From Pestalotiopsis fici W106-1 (Eukaryota > Ascomycota > Sordariomycetes > Amphisphaeriales > Sporocadaceae): 64,000 nucleotides of DNA. Below, one piece after another: positions 45,590 to 58,795 of this stretch (position 1 is its first letter; each line of letters begins with the position of its first letter). A model generated the notes under the pieces. It had not been told where the DNA came from. It did not search any database and was given only the letters and a program-made list of their open reading frames with translations. The stretch lies in the NCBI RefSeq assembly GCF_000516985.1, contig NW_006917094.1, positions 1 to 64,000 on the forward strand, in the 5' to 3' direction. Made by a program: the position numbers and the translations under genes.

Positions 45590-46602
45590 TTAATAACCCT
45601 CTCCACTGACGGCCCTAGCAACGACTACGCTCAATGGTTCCAAGTCGTCCACCTTGACCCCCAAGCTCTCATTGTCCGTCTTGTTGTAGAGAGTTTTTCC
45701 ATCCGCCCAAATCCTTCTCAGGGTGAACGTGGCGGCCGAAGGATTGCCTTCACTCCAGAGTTTTTGTTCTGCCTGGCGTAGCTCCTCCTTGGATGTGTAC
45801 TTGACGTCAAACTTCTGCCCAGTCTGGCCCTCAAACTCGGCCAGGATGTCTTTTGCTGTAGTTACAAAAGACTGCACCTTCAAAGCCTTATTCTGAGAGG
45901 CAGTGGGATTTGATAGTGCTGCAACAACAAATTTTCCAACGCTGCAGCTTGTTAGTAGGAATAGTACAAAAAAGGGTATTCCACTCACTCTGGCATGGTG
46001 GTGAAACCAATCTTGTCCTCTCCACTTCCCACCAAGACTGCCTCCTTCTTCTTGACGTCAAACCCTCCAGCGGCAGGGAAGCCGGCCTTGAACTCGAGAA
46101 ACATGTCGGCATAGGGACCAGTCACGACATATGTGACCTTGAGCTTCTTGATATTGTCCCGAATAAAAGCCCGCACTTTGAGCTTATTCTGGTGTGGCTT
46201 CTCAACCGGGCTCGTCTCGTCGAACTCGATATCTGTCCCATACTCACTGGGGAAGAACCATTCGACACTTGAACTTTCCTCTGCCAGCCTTAAAAGTTCA
46301 ATTTGCTCGAGCAAGCCGCCACGGCCAAGACAAGAAACTACAGTGTCGACATCCTTGTACGCACTCCGGATGTCATCCACACTAGTGATGTCGCCAGTTA
46401 TGACCGTCAGACCTTGATCCTTCCAAGACGACAACAGAGCTTCCTTGGCGGGGTTGGAAGCCGTGGCAGGCGAAGTGAGAATAGATATCTGTGACAGGCT
46501 GTTGATGCGGGATTTCGATGACAGAATTGCATTGGTGATGTATTTGCCAATAACCCCGGTGGCACCGATGATCAGCAGTCGGGACGGAATGGTAGTAGCC
46601 AT
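45590..46602 (-). CDS. NmrA-like/isoflavone-reductase-like NAD(P)-dependent oxidoreductase
   Basis: A 321-residue Rossmann-fold protein of the atypical short-chain dehydrogenase group (PCBER/isoflavone reductase, NmrA-like). Exons are 46,602-45,989 and 45,941-45,590. The 47-bp intron joins TTMP to DVGKFVVAALSNP. The dinucleotide-binding motif IIGATGVIGKYI lies at residues 11-22. FFPSEYGTD and a downstream KPHQNKLKVRAFI with the likely catalytic Lys follow. VTGPYADMF and the DVGKFVVAAL segment are typical of this family. Such enzymes reduce phenylpropanoids or other aromatic compounds, or act as redox sensors. Which applies here is unknown. Confidence 0.85.
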
Positions 46603-48412
46603 TTTGATAATATCTGAATGTGGTGAGAATGGCCAGATTTGGTTTCTATCATTAACTGAGGCTCAAGAGTCTATATAAACGCCCGCCCTCGGCTCCGAAC
46701 CACCTGCTCCCGAATGTTCACATCCGCTTCCGCTGCGGGGCATCCGTGTGGATTCATGTCGCCATGAGGGGTAGGTATGGCACGCCCTTTGGTCAAATTA
46801 CTGACAAAAGTTACAAGTACGTATTTACGGCCGCCAATGGTCGAACACGTCATGTGTGTGGACCATAATTGCAAATCATGATTTTCTCTACACTTGTCTT
46901 GTTCCATCAAAGTTTTGTTCAAGAAATGAAAACATGCTAGGAAGAGCTAGTCATTGATTGTACATGATCGATGGTACGTGGTTGGGAAGGGTTCCTTGCG
47001 CCATACCGGCTTTAACGACACAGCACATCATATTGTAGGAAGCTATTCACGGATCGTAGTACATCTGCCAAACCACGAAACAGAAGCTTGGTCTTTTTAA
47101 CAATGGCGGAAACACTGATACAGCCAAATTCTCACTACTCTCTCCCTGGCCAGCGGCTCGCTACCTGTTGCATTAATTTTCACAACTTTCAAACAAGTGT
47201 AAAGCATAGCCATTATCGAGAGCCTCAAGTGTCACCAGAGCCTCCTCCTCCTGCCTAAGTCAAGGCGGCAATATGAAGAATGATCATTATTAGCCTTCAT
47301 CATACTGACCAAAGCAAAGAGATATGACCAGAACCCTACCATGGCAGGTCAGACGAATCCTGCTCTTGCTATAACCACAAGAAACAAATATGTCCACGAT
47401 CATGTGCCTGTCAAATGGGTTTACTTGATGGCATGAGCAACCTAGTCCCATCTGTTCGAAAACATGTATATATATACGCCAATGATGATCATTAGTTTCC
47501 AACACGGCGGTATGCTCTTTGACTTGCAGTCGAATATTCTCTAGCTTTTGGTTTTCTTGCTTCCAGAGTCCGGCCCCCGGGAGGAGGGTGATGATGAATG
47601 GACTTTGGATGCCATATCAATCCAGTATTATCATTTGCAAAGATTATCTTCAACTACACACCAAAGTTTAGCATATCAAAACCACCGATACGAGCGGTCA
47701 ACTCTCATCTGTTTGTGACTGCTGGCACAGCACTCGATGCGGCATCAAATAAATGCCTTTGTTCTGTCGCGTCGAATGCTCCGCAACGTAATTAATCCAG
47801 AGATCTGCATAATTACTGATAATGCTTTGGGTCAGAGACGACAAGATATAGTGTGGCCTATGATGGCTCCTCTGGGACAACGTGCGCATCATTGACATGA
47901 TGCAAAAGACCAATCAAGCAATATTACAAAATTGTATTAGTTCAACGCTGCATGACTCTATTTCCATGCTTCCCAAGAATGGCCAAGGAACGCAAAATGC
48001 ACCTCTTTCCTTCCGCATCCCGCTGTACTCCCATTATATTTGTGCCCTCGCCCTCTGGAATGCCTTGTCGACAACCCGCGCCGCATCAACTCGAAATCGC
48101 AAATCGTGCTCAAGCTCTTTTGTCAAATACAAACGCAAAAGCACACGCAAACAGGCAGTATATCGTCTCGTCTCATATCACCATGAGCATCTGGCGCCGG
48201 CTCCGTCTTGGTGTCTTCTTGTCTCGCTTCCTCCTCGTCCGGCTCAATGATTAGCATTCCTGGGTATTATCAACAGTATCTTCCACAATTTTCGGTGTGG
48301 CGCTGTCAGTCGTTCGCTCAAGGTTGTGTCGTAAAGATTATGAGGTGTGCCCAGCTCGACTCGACGATGCTCTTGTCGGCAGAGTCCATTCTTCAGCTCC
48401 GTGTTTGGCTCC
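46603..48412. other. Intergenic region, no supported gene
   Basis: About 1.8 kb between the Arf6 stop and the oxidoreductase start. Several frames of 60-120 codons (for example 47,882-48,250 plus) lack domains, signal peptides or splice support. The portion near 48,250 is probably the Arf6 3' UTR. Confidence 0.5.
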
Positions 48413-50160
<1,748 letters not shown>

Positions 50161-50692
50161 TCACATGCCCAATGCAGCGACCACAATCGCTGCTATTCCA
50201 GCAACTACTGCGATTCTCCTATTTCAAGAGTGAGTGACGGCTTCTTCAAATCTTCATCATTGCTGCTTGCTCAGCAATACTTTTTTGTTGAGAATCTTAC
50301 CTGCCATGATTATGAATCGGCGCCGTATTCAAACTCGCATCCACCACAGGTTCATGCCACCCACAATGTACGGTGCTCGGCCAAGTCACGCACGTATAAT
50401 AAGTCGTCTGTCTGAATTTGGCCACAGCAGCTCCTGTGCCGGCTAGGCTTCCGGGCTCGTGAAAGACGCCTCCAGTGGGAGCCGGTGTCACTCTTGCCGC
50501 CGATCCAGTTTCTGTCGAGGTCAAGTTCCTTCCACTGCCATGACATTTGCTTTGGATTGGCGATGAAAACGGCACGGTCGATCTCGTGGGCGTCCCTAGT
50601 GTTGATGTGGGTGCGGCAATCGTCAAGGGGCTTGCTTGTGATATTGGCGACACCAGCAGGTGAAGTAAGAAGATGATGATGACCCGCATCAT
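50161..50692 (-). CDS. Small secreted protein with C-terminal hydrophobic (GPI-like) tail
   Basis: A 149-residue protein, function unknown. Exons are 50,692-50,301 and 50,218-50,161. The start at MMRVIIIFLLHLLVSPISQAS gives a clean signal peptide, whereas the longer upstream frame (from 50,809) does not. A Ser/Thr/Pro-rich middle, probably O-glycosylated, precedes a compact motif TTYYTCVTWPSTVHCGWHEP. Removing an 82-bp intron (GTAAGA to ATAG) replaces an early stop with RIAVVAGIAAIVVAALGM. This is a hydrophobic end with no cytoplasmic tail, as in GPI-attachment signals, and would place the protein at the wall or plasma membrane. Three Cys are present. It stands alone in a gene-poor stretch. 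Confidence 0.6.
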
Positions 50693-51600
50693 TGTATTCT
50701 CGTAACAGTTTGTTCGACAATATGAAAGCCAGCTTCCTGAAAAAAAGAGATTTGCGTGAATAGTGCGTATACAAAAGTTTGAAAGGCAATGACAACTCGC
50801 ACAAAACAAGGACAGGACCGCAAAAGACAGCTTGGTGCAGATTTCATACTTTTGTCTTCAACTGGAGCGCGTGCTTCTGGAAAAGCCACGGCGCAATGTG
50901 ACAGTTTTCAGCATGTTTCGCAAGCAACATTCCTATGCCAATCAAGGCCATATCATGCACCTTTCAACACTTGTCTATAATGACGATTGCGACCAAAAGA
51001 GTCAGGTCTCTCTTTCAAACTGTCGCGCATGGGCAAACCAAGTGACAAACACCGTTGAGTCCTGCGCAATGAGTGGCAATCAAGAAACGCCAAGCCTTTT
51101 TCCATTGATTGCCGTCCAATCGAAATTCTCACCAAAACAGCTATACCAGAACTCGCTTGGCTCAATTACTACACCACCAGAAAAAGCCAAGAGCTAGATT
51201 GAGCCAGAGGGCTTGGCGATCCAAGTGAATACTTCAAGATGGTAAGGCAACGGGCGAGCGCTGACAAACCGTTGTCTCCAAATCAAAGTATTGCATGATA
51301 CAACCTTCAAGTTTAGTTATAGGTTGCCCAATCATCAAAAAAATCCCTTGGCCTCGGCAAAATTAGTCCTTCAGAGCTGCCCAAACCCCCTTCTTCATGA
51401 TCCTGCAATCTCAGTATTTATGGACGTCATGAAGCGGCTTCCTTGATCAAGATTCAGGTACATTCTCACCCTGCCACATCAAGTTCAACATTGACCATGA
51501 AATCAAAAAGGCCAACTCATGCACCATAGTCCGCAACGGTGATCGTACAGAGACCGGAATTTTATATCCGTGCCAACCCTGTTTTACACCAAAAGTCACC
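50693..51600. other. Intergenic region, no supported gene
   Basis: Ordinary base composition. A 121-codon plus frame (50,832-51,197) shows no feature that supports it as a gene. Confidence 0.5.
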
Positions 51601-52830
51601 GTATTCCAGTGCTTACCAATAACCTAGGAAAAATCGCAAAATTAAGCTAGAACAATAAATTTATTTATATTTAATAGAAAAATTTTTTGTATTATTCGAA
51701 TTTTTCACTTTGTCTTTAAAGAAAATTAGAAAAATCGTAAAAGTTAAATTATAGTTAAAAATATGCTAATTTTGGTAGGGAAACCATAATTTTTCCTATT
51801 TAGCTTAATATATAATGCTATATTATCGTATACGTCGTAAAAAAATAAAAAAAAAAGCCTAAAAATAATAAAAATTAGTAATTTACTTTTAATTTTAGCT
51901 ATTTACGGATTTTTCCTATTTTTCCTGGATTATAAATACGGGTGTGAATATAGTGACTTTTGGTAAGAAATAGGCCGTGCACGCATATAAAGTTCCGGTT
52001 ATTATATATGCTTCGCAAAATAATAAAGCTATAAAACGAATCTAATTAAAGAGTGGAAATTTCATTTTTCCCATTTCCATAAAAACTCATCTATCGAGTT
52101 ACAAATTAACATATAAATCGCATATCCCATATAGAGTCATTTCCCTCCATGTTAATAGTTATGGTAATGGCGGTCATTTTAGCCCACGGCCTTTATATTT
52201 ATTTAAATAAACACTTTATAGCATGGATTAAAGATTATTACAGGGATTACATGTGATATGTAAGTCTTTTCTTATGCATATAACCGTCTAAAATAAATAT
52301 TAAACGCGGGAATATAAAGAGATTAACTTGTAATAAAAGGATCCTTTGTTATAATTAAAGTAAATGGATTCTTTTCTGCTCGTGGCGCATTTTTACCATG
52401 CCTGCGCTAAATTTCAGCATTTACTCACTGCTTTTTTATCCAAGTCTTATTAGTTAAAATATACTCTTCACTTTATACTTTACTGCATTTCATAATGCTT
52501 ATTTAAGGCGATAAATCATTTTATAATAATGCTAATGCTCACGCTAACGTTATTATATATAATTAATTATATAGCTAATGTAAAAACATTTTACTTATTT
52601 ATGAAATTTAAAAGTGATTATGTAATAAAATAATATAATATGGATCACTAAATAATAAAATAAGTTTTGCCTTTATATAAAGAGTTTTTAAATCCGTAAT
52701 CGGAATAAATATATTTTAAAAATAATATTTAGAAACTCGGAAACTCGGATATCATTCCTTTAGATAAATCTTATATTTACAAATTCTTTTCAAAATACGA
52801 GCAATTTCTATATAATAGCCCTGCCAAGCT
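51600..52830. repeat. AT-rich RIP-like island
   Basis: About 1.2 kb of abruptly AT-rich, TpA-rich sequence between blocks of normal composition, with no open frame. It looks like a degraded transposon relic, probably more than one fragment. A patch at 51,910-51,960 and another at 52,060-52,150 look less decayed. No terminal repeats could be defined. Confidence 0.6.
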
Positions 52831-55800
52831 TGCATTGATGGCGTCGAAATCCATGCAAGATTCCATGCCTGTTGTCTGCTTGCAATTATTACTTGTGGGC
52901 TTATAATTAGCAGCCTATCTGAGCCTCATGGAACGCCTATTTGTATGGTTATAATGGCATTGTGCTGCCACTGGCCCATTTTCCGAAGCCAATGGCAAAC
53001 TCAAAACCAGGATGTGTTTTCGGTCAGCCATGGGCTAAACGGATGACATTGCATATCCGCTGCATGAGCTGGAGCGTCGTGTAGGGTTTCCAGATCCGCA
53101 GATCCACGGAGGCACACATGCATGCTTGTCACCGGTGTTCCTCGGTTCAAAAGAAAAATTTGGGGGGCAGACCATGAATGAGCGGAGCATAATTTCTAAA
53201 TGAAAGAGGAAAGTGACGATTACAGCTAAAGGAGATCTGAGGAGCATGGTCTTGATATAGATCGTGTGTCTGTTTGACGAGTGTTTGGCTGTCAAAGCAG
53301 GGTTACCCAAGAGCATCGCGTGACAAGGACGATACTACGATATATGCGGGGATACACAAAGGTAGGTCCTACCGATGGCTACAAAGAACGACCATTGCAT
53401 ATAAAGCAGCCTGCTGGTTTGCCATGTCACACGAGCTGGGCGATGTAAGATGCGATAGCGATCCTGCTTTCAAGCGAATAGAGCTCCTGAAGTCCGGCAA
53501 AGACGCGCCGTCACTGCTTTTTCCCGGAATGAGAGCCTGGAAAATGAAATCATTCACCTGGAATTAAAGTAGACTGTTAATGTAACTGGATGTTAATGGA
53601 GTCACAACAGCCCACCTCATGGCCTGGACTCGAGTCCAAAGAAAACAGATATAAGGTCCCCAAAAGACGAGGGTCTGGTCCTCCGAGATGATTTGTCATG
53701 TCTCAAAATGCGAATCAGGCTAGCAATATCTTCTAGAACAACACCGGACCCCAAATGGGAGTACTCGAGGGAAGCATCCTTCAGTTTTCTTTGCGAGCCG
53801 GTGGTGATGGCACGACAGAGTAGCTGCTTAAGCTTCATCGCCAAGCACTGACCGAATACGAAAAGCAGAAAATAAGTCGCACGCTATAGTCGTCCAGAGG
53901 GCCCAAATGTCTTGGTGAAGCATGCTTTTGAAATCCCCGGGGACGATGTTCCGCGCGAAGTCTGCTTCTTGCTGCTCGACTGCCATTCATGCAAATATGC
54001 GTGGTTATCACATGACGGCAGACAATATTTTAGAAGACTAAGGAGTAATGTTCGCGAGCATAGGGGACCAAACGGATGCGGCGTAGCGATATTCTGAATA
54101 GAATGGCCTTCAAAGGTTTGAGGCCGCAGTTAGGAACGATGCATAGTTTGGAGCCCTAGAAAGATACATTTCGACCTTCGTGCCAAACCAAATAATCGAC
54201 CCATTGGCAAAACAGGTCGTACGAGAGGTGATCGAGAAACAGAAGTGCTGGAAGGATTTCGAGCGATTGCTTCCAGCAGCGGAAACTCTGCGTATACTCC
54301 CTAATAATAAAACAGTGACAATTTTCCGTAGACAATGGTAGAAAGCAAGGGTGTTCCACAAATCGATGGGTCTCAGGGCTGAAAATGGCTCTTTTGACTC
54401 CAGGTTCCAGGCTTGTCTTTTTTTTCCCCGCAGGGAAAAAAAAAAAAGTCTTAGGTCACCATGTACCAACAGAGCACTAATGGACCATACAGTCTTTCTG
54501 TTGACTCGACCCCGATCGAGAGCGAGACTCCCATACCTGAGACTTCGATGCAGAGTAGCAATGCGAGTGCCAAAGTTGCCTTCAATTAGGTTCGCGAAGC
54601 CACGAGGGATGCAACTCTGTCCTGTGTTTCATTGACTTGCTGTCGATATGGGTTCGTTTATCTGACACCCGTGACAGCTGTCGGGATTTGATACGGTAAT
54701 TATAGTCGCAAAAAATGGACAACCCACCAAGAAAGAATATTACTCAACCAATTCAGAGCGTAGGACAAGGACGATTTATATTGTGCCAGACTTTCTCAAC
54801 CTTCTCGGATTCATGAGACCAGGGAACGATCTTGTAGCCGAATGCCTCCGTGCCTTGGGACTTGTGTGGCCCAATCTGATGTGGAATGTTGGGTTGGGGT
54901 GCGCAGTAATAAGCCATGGAGGTGTGGCTTTTTCAGAAGTAGTAGTGCGCGGTCATCTGGTGGAATAGGCCGTCCTCTGACTGGGCCATGATTTTGGCAC
55001 CCTTCCGCGGGGCATGGTTCTGATTTGCTTGAGATCCAGGTTCATTCTTGACCAAGTCCTCACAGTATATTTGATTGCTGTTGTTTTCCTTGGAAGAGAA
55101 GAAAGAGTGTGAGCCTTTGAGCATGAGTAGAAAATATCGTCCCTGCCCAGCCAATATGGAAGACTTCTCTGGTCTGTAATTCCCGTGCGTGGAATACTTC
55201 CTAATCCTAAAATCGACAAACATGACTGATGCCGTGTGAAGTGCCAAGAGCGACAGCCAGGCGAGCCACTCGAGCCACTGATGCTAGAGTGAGACGGCTG
55301 GAGGTTAGCGGTAGGCCTACCTGTCTTCCTGGGGCCCCCAGCTTCGAATCGGTCGAACGCGTCTCCATCTTTCGGTGTCCGCACCTGCGCTTGTCCGCAT
55401 TTGCACCTGTCGCTTGCGAGGCACACACACAGGACGGCATCGGGACCAATGGGATGTTGTCAACCCCCTTGGCTAGCTGCAGTGTCAAGGTCGATGGGTG
55501 GTGGTGTGTGACTGTCCTCACTTTTGGGGTGCGTCCCAGAATATGTAATCCTTCCTTGGGGTCACAACAGATTACAGAGACGAGAGAGAAAGAGAAAGAG
55601 AGAGAAAGAGAGTCGTGTTCTGTGTTCCGCATGGCTTGTTCTCAGCGCGAAACAAACTGGGAAGCGTGCCTCCCAGCTGGTAATGTAGTGTAGGTAGGCC
55701 ATGTACAAACTATATATTCTCGATTCTTATTCTTGCAGCGTAAATGGAATATCTTTACATTCACCCCTCTCAACTCTTCCAAATCCCGACAACCGTCTGC

Positions 55801-56221
55801 GAAAATTTTGACTTCTCTCACACCCCCCCTCCCCCAACCCAACCCAAATCAGGGCCCCTGACATTTTGTGCCTCCAAGTTCACTTCTGTCAGCTGGAGCT
55901 TGGCCAAGGCGCCCCGGCCGTTCCAGCAATGTTCTTGCCGATCCCTCACCTTCCTCTCTCAAAGTCCCCTTCCGTCAATTCTTCTTTCCCTTCCTACCGA
56001 CCCGGCTGACTGACCTGACTGACTTCTCCACTCTTTGGGAAACTCTTACCTCTGACTCTCGAATTGTTATCCACTACGACTGTCTCCTCGATCGATGAGA
56101 ACCCGCAAATTCCTGTTTCGACCACGCCGACTGACCCTCTGCGTCCGTCTTTATTCGAGTCTTTAATCGATTCTTCGAACAGAACACGCAACCCTGGATT
56201 GAAGACATTTCCACCGTCACC
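52831..56221. other. Gene-poor region and hexose-transporter promoter
   Basis: Normal base composition but no gene with supportable structure. Minus-strand frames at 53,617-53,844 and 54,110-54,469, and a frame at 54,156-54,359 with CQWVDYLVWHEGRNVSF, may be fragments of a decayed gene. I cannot assign them. A GA-rich microsatellite lies at 55,578-55,612. About 55,740-56,220 is C/T-rich on the plus strand, as in fungal promoters and long 5' leaders, and belongs to the transporter on the right. Confidence 0.4.
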
Positions 56222-58075
56222 ATGGCGATCGCCATGGGCTGGCACAAACCCAAGAATGTCGCCGGCTCGTCAGCGCCTGCCATCATGGTCGGCCTGTTTG
56301 TCGCTTCCGGCGGCTTGCTCTTTGGTTACGATACTGGGTAAGCCGACCCCGACCCATCCGACGATGCAGGATGCCGGCGATCAATCATTTCATCGTTGTC
56401 TTCTGTCATAGGCAATGTCAGCTAACAGCTTGCGCAGCGCCATCAACGGCATTCTGGCCATGGATGCCTTTCTGAAACAATTTACTACTGGATTTGTCGA
56501 TGACTCTGGTTCGCCTGCCTTTATACCCGCGCAGACTGCCATCATAGTTGCCATCCTCAGCGCTGGAACTGCTTTGGGCGCATTATTGGGCGCGCCCTCT
56601 GCTGATTATATCGGTCGTCGCTGGTCACTACTTGTCTCGGTCGGCGTCTTCTGCTTCGGCGTCATATTTCAAGTCTGCGCCGATGCCATTCCAATGCTGT
56701 TGGTTGGTCGGTAGGTGTTAGTCGGGCCGAACAAGGAATCATGATTCTAACGTGCTCCAGGTTTTTTGCTGGTGTAGGCGTTGGCGCAGTATCCCTCCTG
56801 GTCCCCTTGTATCAGTCCGAGATGGCCCCCAAGTGGATTCGCGGTACTCTTGTCTGTGCCTACCAGCTTTCCATTACTCTCGGTCTTTTAATCGCGTCTG
56901 CGGTCAACATTGCTGTCAAGGACATGACTGGCGCCGCAGCATATCGGATTCCCATTGGCCTCCAGTTTGCTCCGGCGTGCGTCCTGGCTCTCGGAATTGT
57001 CCTTTTACCCGAGACGCCACGGTACCTCATCAAAAAGGGACGCAAAGATGACGCTGCTCTGTCACTGAGCCGCCTACGACGTCTAGACATAACGCACCCT
57101 GCACTAGTGGATGAGTTGCACGAAATCGAAGCCAATCACCAATACGAATTGAGTCTCGGGCCTCCTTCGTGGAACGATTTTCTGATCGGAGCGCCTCATC
57201 TCGGCCGTCGCACCTTGACTGGATGCGCTCTACAAATGCTACAACAACTCAGCGGTATCAACTTTATCATGTACTACGGGACCACCTTCTTCCACGGCGC
57301 AAAGGTCGACAGTCCTTTCCTAATATCAATTATTACCAATGTCATCAACGTCTTTTCGACATTACCAGGTCTGTTCGTGGTTGAGTCCTGGGGCCGCCGG
57401 AAACTGCTCATGACGGGCGCGGCGGGCATGTCTATATGCCAGCTGGTGATTGCTATTACTGCGAGTGTGGTCAACAATGCCGAGACACGAGCTTACAGCA
57501 CCGTCTTGATCGTATTTGTCTGCCTTTTCATCTTCTTCTATGCTGCCTCATGGGGTCCGGTATGCTGGGTAGTCACTGCCGAGATATATCCCTTGAAGAT
57601 TCGAGCCAAGGCCATGTCTTTTTCGACGGCATCCAACTGGCTTCTCAACTTTGGTATTGCCTATGGCACTCCATTCATGTATTCAACCGGCGCCGGTGCG
57701 GCTGATATGGGCTCCAAGGTGTTTTACGTCTGGGGAGCCTTTTGCATTCTTTCTTGGATATTCGTGTACTGCATGGTATACGAGACGAGCAAGATCAGTC
57801 TGGAACAAATCGATGAAATGTATGAGCGCGTGGATCACGCATGGAACAGTCACAAGTTTGAGCCCAGCTGGAGTTTCCAACAGCTGCGAGACGAGGGCTT
57901 TGCAGACAGTGGAATTCCACCTGCACACCACGAATTACAACCATCTGTTACTGGCTCCAGCGCCACCGACAGCATAGAAACAATTCACACCGATCCAGGG
58001 ACTGGCGACAATCGAACAGAAGAGGACAAAATGATACAGCAAATGGGGCTGAGCAATGTCGAATTCAGTTACTGA
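56222..58075 (+). CDS. Hexose transporter (MFS sugar porter)
   Basis: A 567-residue plasma-membrane monosaccharide/H+ symporter or facilitator. Exons are 56,222-56,337, 56,438-56,710 and 56,761-58,075 (introns 100 and 50 bp, phases consistent). Sugar-porter signatures appear in order: GGLLFGYDTG joined to AINGIL, DYIGRRW, VGVGAVSLLVPLYQSEMAPKW, PETPRYLIKKGR, QQLSGINFIMYYGT, VESWGRRKLL, WGPVCWVVTAEIYPLKIRAK and YETSKISLEQIDEMYE. The long acidic, Ser/Thr-rich cytoplasmic C-terminus is usual for fungal Hxt/Mst-type carriers and may be phosphorylated or ubiquitinated. Met5 is an alternative start. Confidence 0.94.
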
Positions 58076-58795
58076 TCATTACAACCACGGGCCCCGCGTT
58101 TTACCATTTGTTTTTTTTACGGCACCCATTATTATATACCCCATCTCATTGTCGTTTAGGTCATTGGGTTCACATGGACCTGTCAGAATATCTGAATTTT
58201 TCAACTTGGGATACCAGCGCCGGAGTTTTGTTGTATTGGAGTTACTGGGAAATGGCAAGGGATTATCAATGGCGGTATTTATGGATAGAAATCTTCTTCC
58301 GTCCAGGATATGGGAATTGAATATCGGCACGGAATTGCCAAGCGGGCGCGAAGCAGCCTATAAAAACCCGTACTCCATATATGCTTTTTTTGCAACAGAG
58401 ACAACATGTATTCGTCTTGCATTTGATTCTTCAAGTTGTTATAATGTGGCGTTGACCTGGTACTACGAGTCATGCTGATTCACTTGTATTGGACTGATAT
58501 CTCTAGAATTAACCAACCCATCGTTTGATTTTATCTTTGGTGCATCGATCAAACCACTATTTCCAAAAGCCTTTTCTCATGTACATGTCTCTAAATGCCG
58601 TCAATCATGGCCATATATTTCAGCATTTCAATGTGCCTACGAGCGGGGCTTTTCTCCCTGCCGATCAGAATGCAGACCCTCTTCTATTCGTCCGCTTTTA
58701 ATGCCCAAACCCAACCTTCAACACCTTGTAAAAGTACAATTACAGTACAAACAAACAACGATTCCTCACGCTGATCTCGACACATTTTTGTAAGA
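58076..58795. other. Convergent 3' region
   Basis: About 0.7 kb between two convergent genes. A 140-codon plus frame just after the transporter stop has no features. No gene is called. Confidence 0.5.

Noticed and set aside
50693..50809. Upstream Met for the small secreted protein
   Set aside because: It would bury the signal peptide; the MMRV start gives a normal secretory N-terminus.
53035..54635. Possible gene in 53-54.6 kb
   Set aside because: Frames are short, in several phases, and no exon chain with recognisable protein could be assembled.
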